The notes under the pieces are model-generated. The model was given only the letters and a program-made list of their open reading frames with translations. It was not told the DNA's origin and made no database searches. This document shows positions 61,858-64,000 of a DNA stretch of 64,000 nucleotides, piece by piece. The first letter of the stretch is position 1, and each line of letters opens with the position of its first letter. Source of the DNA: Arthrobacter burdickii (GTDB lineage: Bacteria > Actinomycetota > Actinomycetes > Actinomycetales > Micrococcaceae); the NCBI RefSeq assembly GCF_030433645.1, contig NZ_JAROCG010000002.1:682001-746000 (forward strand), in the 5' to 3' direction. Both the position numbers and the translations under genes were made by a program.

Positions 61858-64000
61858 TTGGAGGGTCCCGAAATTCAGTTCGCCGAAGCAGTGATCGACA
61901 ACGGTCGCTTCGGAACACGCACGGTCCGGTTCGAGACCGGACGCCTCGCCCAGCAGGCCGCCGGCTCCGCCATGGTCTACATCGACGAGGACACCGCACT
62001 GCTCTCGGCCACCACGGCGGGCAAGTCCCCCCGCGAAGGCTTCGACTTCTTCCCGCTGACGGTCGACGTCGAAGAGCGCATGTACGCCGCGGGCCGCATC
62101 CCGGGCTCGTTCTTCCGCCGCGAGGGCCGTCCCTCCACGGAGGCCATCCTGGCCTGCCGCCTGATGGACCGTCCCCTCCGCCCCGCGTTCGTCAAGGGCC
62201 TGCGCAACGAGGTCCAGGTCGTCGTGACCGTCCTCGCGATCAACCCTGACGTCCGCTACGACGTCGTGGCCATCAACGCCGCGTCCATGTCGACGCAGCT
62301 GTCCGGCCTGCCCTTCTCCGGACCGATCGGCGGCGTCCGCGTGGCCCTCGTCTCGGACGGCAGTGGCAACGACCAGTGGATCGCCTTCCCGAAGCACTCG
62401 GAGCTCGAGAACTCCGTCTTCGACATGGTGGTCGCCGGGCGCATCGCCGGGGACGACGTCGCGATCATGATGGTCGAGGCCGAGGCCACCGACAACTCGT
62501 GGAACCTGATCAAGGAGAACGGCGCGACCGCTCCCACGGAGGAGGTCGTGGCCGACGGCCTCGAGGCCGCCAAGCCGTTCATCCGTGCCCTGTGCGAGGC
62601 GCAGGCCGACCTCGCCGGGCGCGCCGCCAAGCCGACCGTCGAGTTCCCCGTCTTCCTCGACTACCAGGACGACGTCTACGCCGCCATCGAGTCGGCCGGC
62701 GCGGAGAAGCTGTCCCAGGTCTTCCAGATCGCGGACAAGCAGGAGCGCGGAAGCGCCACCGACGCCCTCAAGTCCGAGCTCATGGACGCCCTCGGCAGCC
62801 AGTTCGAGGGACGCGAGAACGAGCTGTCCGCAGCGTTCCGCTCGCTCACCAAGGCCGTCGTGCGCCAGCGCATCCTCAAGGACCAGGTCCGCATCGACGG
62901 CCGTGGCCTGAGCGATATCCGCAAGCTCACCGCCGAGGTCGAGGTCCTGCCGCGCGTGCACGGTTCAGCGATCTTCGAGCGCGGCGAGACCCAGATCATG
63001 GGTGTCACCACGCTGAACATGCTCAAGATGGAGCAGCAGATCGACTCGCTGTCGCCCGTCACGCGCAAGCGCTACATGCACAACTACAACTTCCCGCCGT
63101 ACTCCACCGGTGAGACCGGCCGCGTCGGTTCGCCGAAGCGCCGCGAGATCGGCCACGGAGCACTGGCAGAGCGCGCCCTCGTGCCCGTCCTGCCGAGCCG
63201 CGAGGAGTTCCCCTACGCGATCCGCCAGGTGTCCGAGGCCCTCGGCTCGAACGGTTCGACGTCGATGGGCTCGGTCTGCGCCTCGACGCTGTCCCTGCTC
63301 AACGCCGGTGTGCCACTCCGCGCGCCCGTCGCCGGTATCGCCATGGGCCTCGTGTCCGACGTCGTCGACGGCCAGACGCGCTACGCGGCACTGACCGACA
63401 TCCTCGGCGCCGAAGACGCGTTCGGTGACATGGACTTCAAGGTCGCCGGTACGTCGGAGTTCGTCACGGCGATCCAGCTCGACACCAAGCTCGACGGCAT
63501 CCCCGCCTCGGTGCTCGCTGCCGCGCTGAAGCAGGCCCGCGAAGCACGCCTGCACATCCTCGGCGTCCTGCAGGCCGCGATCGACACCCCGGACGAGCTC
63601 TCCGAGTTCGCACCGCGGATCATCTCGGTCAAGATCCCCGTGGACAAGATCGGCGAGGTCATCGGCCCCAAGGGCAAGATGATCAACCAGATCCAGGAGG
63701 ACACCGGAGCCGACATCTCGATCGAGGACGACGGCACCGTGCTGATCGGCGCCACGAACGGCGAGTCGGCCGAGGCTGCGCGCGCGGCGGTCAACGCCAT
63801 CGCCAACCCGCAGGTCCCCGAGATCGGTGAGCGCTACCTGGGCACGGTCGTCAAGACCACGACCTTCGGCGCCTTCGTCTCGCTGACCCCGGGCAAGGAC
63901 GGCCTGCTGCACATCTCCGAGCTGCGCAAGCTCGCCGGTGGCAAGCGTGTCGACAACGTCGACGAGATCGTCTCCGTGGGCCAGAAGGTCCAGGTCGAGA
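61858..64000 (+). CDS. pnp: polynucleotide phosphorylase, 3'-truncated by the window edge
   Basis: 714 residues to the window end, starting at TTG 61858 (GGAGGTG 7-13 nt upstream); GTG 61849 is an alternative. Phosphate-dependent 3'-5' RNA exonuclease and polymerase of the degradosome. First RNase PH domain from [21 protein letters not shown]; helical domain (about 255-340); second catalytic RNase PH domain with [18 protein letters not shown] and [18 protein letters not shown]. Then comes the KH domain [20 protein letters not shown] and the start of the S1 domain ([26 protein letters not shown]), where the sequence ends. Confidence 0.98.
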   Translation, partial: MEGPEIQFAEAVIDNGRFGTRTVRFETGRLAQQAAGSAMVYIDEDTALLSATTAGKSPREGFDFFPLTVDVEERMYAAGRIPGSFFRREGRPSTEAILACRLMDRPLRPAFVKGLRNEVQVVVTVLAINPDVRYDVVAINAASMSTQLSGLPFSGPIGGVRVALVSDGSGNDQWIAFPKHSELENSVFDMVVAGRIAGDDVAIMMVEAEATDNSWNLIKENGATAPTEEVVADGLEAAKPFIRALCEAQADLAGRAAKPTVEFPVFLDYQDDVYAAIESAGAEKLSQVFQIADKQERGSATDALKSELMDALGSQFEGRENELSAAFRSLTKAVVRQRILKDQVRIDGRGLSDIRKLTAEVEVLPRVHGSAIFERGETQIMGVTTLNMLKMEQQIDSLSPVTRKRYMHNYNFPPYSTGETGRVGSPKRREIGHGALAERALVPVLPSREEFPYAIRQVSEALGSNGSTSMGSVCASTLSLLNAGVPLRAPVAGIAMGLVSDVVDGQTRYAALTDILGAEDAFGDMDFKVAGTSEFVTAIQLDTKLDGIPASVLAAALKQAREARLHILGVLQAAIDTPDELSEFAPRIISVKIPVDKIGEVIGPKGKMINQIQEDTGADISIEDDGTVLIGATNGESAEAARAAVNAIANPQVPEIGERYLGTVVKTTTFGAFVSLTPGKDGLLHISELRKLAGGKRVDNVDEIVSVGQKVQVE

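Overview
The window is 64 kb of high-GC actinobacterial chromosome, most likely Arthrobacter or a close relative in Micrococcaceae. This rests on recalled protein similarity (PNPase, IspG, IF2, S2), on GTG/TTG starts and leaderless-looking promoters, and on actinobacterial gene orders: rpsB-tsf-pyrH-frr-cdsA, dxr-rip1-ispG-GNAT, proS/rimP-nusA-ylxR-infB-rbfA, truB-ribF, rpsO-pnp. No prophage or CRISPR is visible. The only intact mobile element is one IS481-type insertion.

Layout. 1-5.0 kb: 3' part of a sugar transporter, a holin-X-like membrane protein, and a CDP-alcohol phosphatidyltransferase / DMT transporter / GT4 glycosyltransferase group. 5.08 kb: a CAU-anticodon tRNA. 5.3-7.3 kb: a glutaryl-CoA-dehydrogenase-like gene converging on an M23-like gene. 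7.3-12.9 kb: rpsB, tsf, pyrH, frr, cdsA and a DivIVA-domain gene. 12.95-19.08 kb: a carboxylate-uptake module, with a LytS/LytT-like two-component system, two sodium:solute symporters and a small membrane partner for each. 19.1-21.9 kb: a TetR regulator divergent from an exported GH3 glycosidase. 21.9-35.6 kb: branched-chain amino acid catabolism. An Lrp/BkdR-like gene is divergent from bkdABC, and a BkaR-like TetR is divergent from a seven-gene operon (accD1-accA1-acyl-CoA dehydrogenase-scoAB-maoC-citE) whose members overlap or nearly touch. This is the gene set of the M. tuberculosis Rv2495c-Rv2506 region, linked there to leucine breakdown and itaconate dissimilation.

35.8-46.8 kb: a DUF222/HNH gene; dxr and the site-2 protease, then three extra genes and a duplicated palindromic element, then ispG, a GNAT gene, proS and a TauE-type permease. 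46.8-55.1 kb: an aminoglycoside-phosphotransferase-like gene and a DUF4439-like gene on the minus strand, then rimP-nusA-ylxR-infB-rbfA. 55.13-56.20 kb: the IS481-type element, inserted exactly at the rbfA stop codon with a GCTAGC target duplication. 56.3-64 kb: an aminotransferase, truB, three small membrane proteins, ribF, rpsO and the 5' part of pnp.

Points of most interest: an IS whose transposase ribosome-binding site lies in the 3' arm of a perfect 12-bp inverted repeat; a duplicated ~57-bp palindromic element in a gap of a conserved cluster; the combined leucine/itaconate operon with two matching GTTA-N8-TAAC sites; Crp/GlxR-type GTGA-N6-TCAC sites before both acetate uptake and bkd; and the paired symporter/small-protein sets around one LytTR system. 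All functions are inferred from sequence read by eye; no database search was run.
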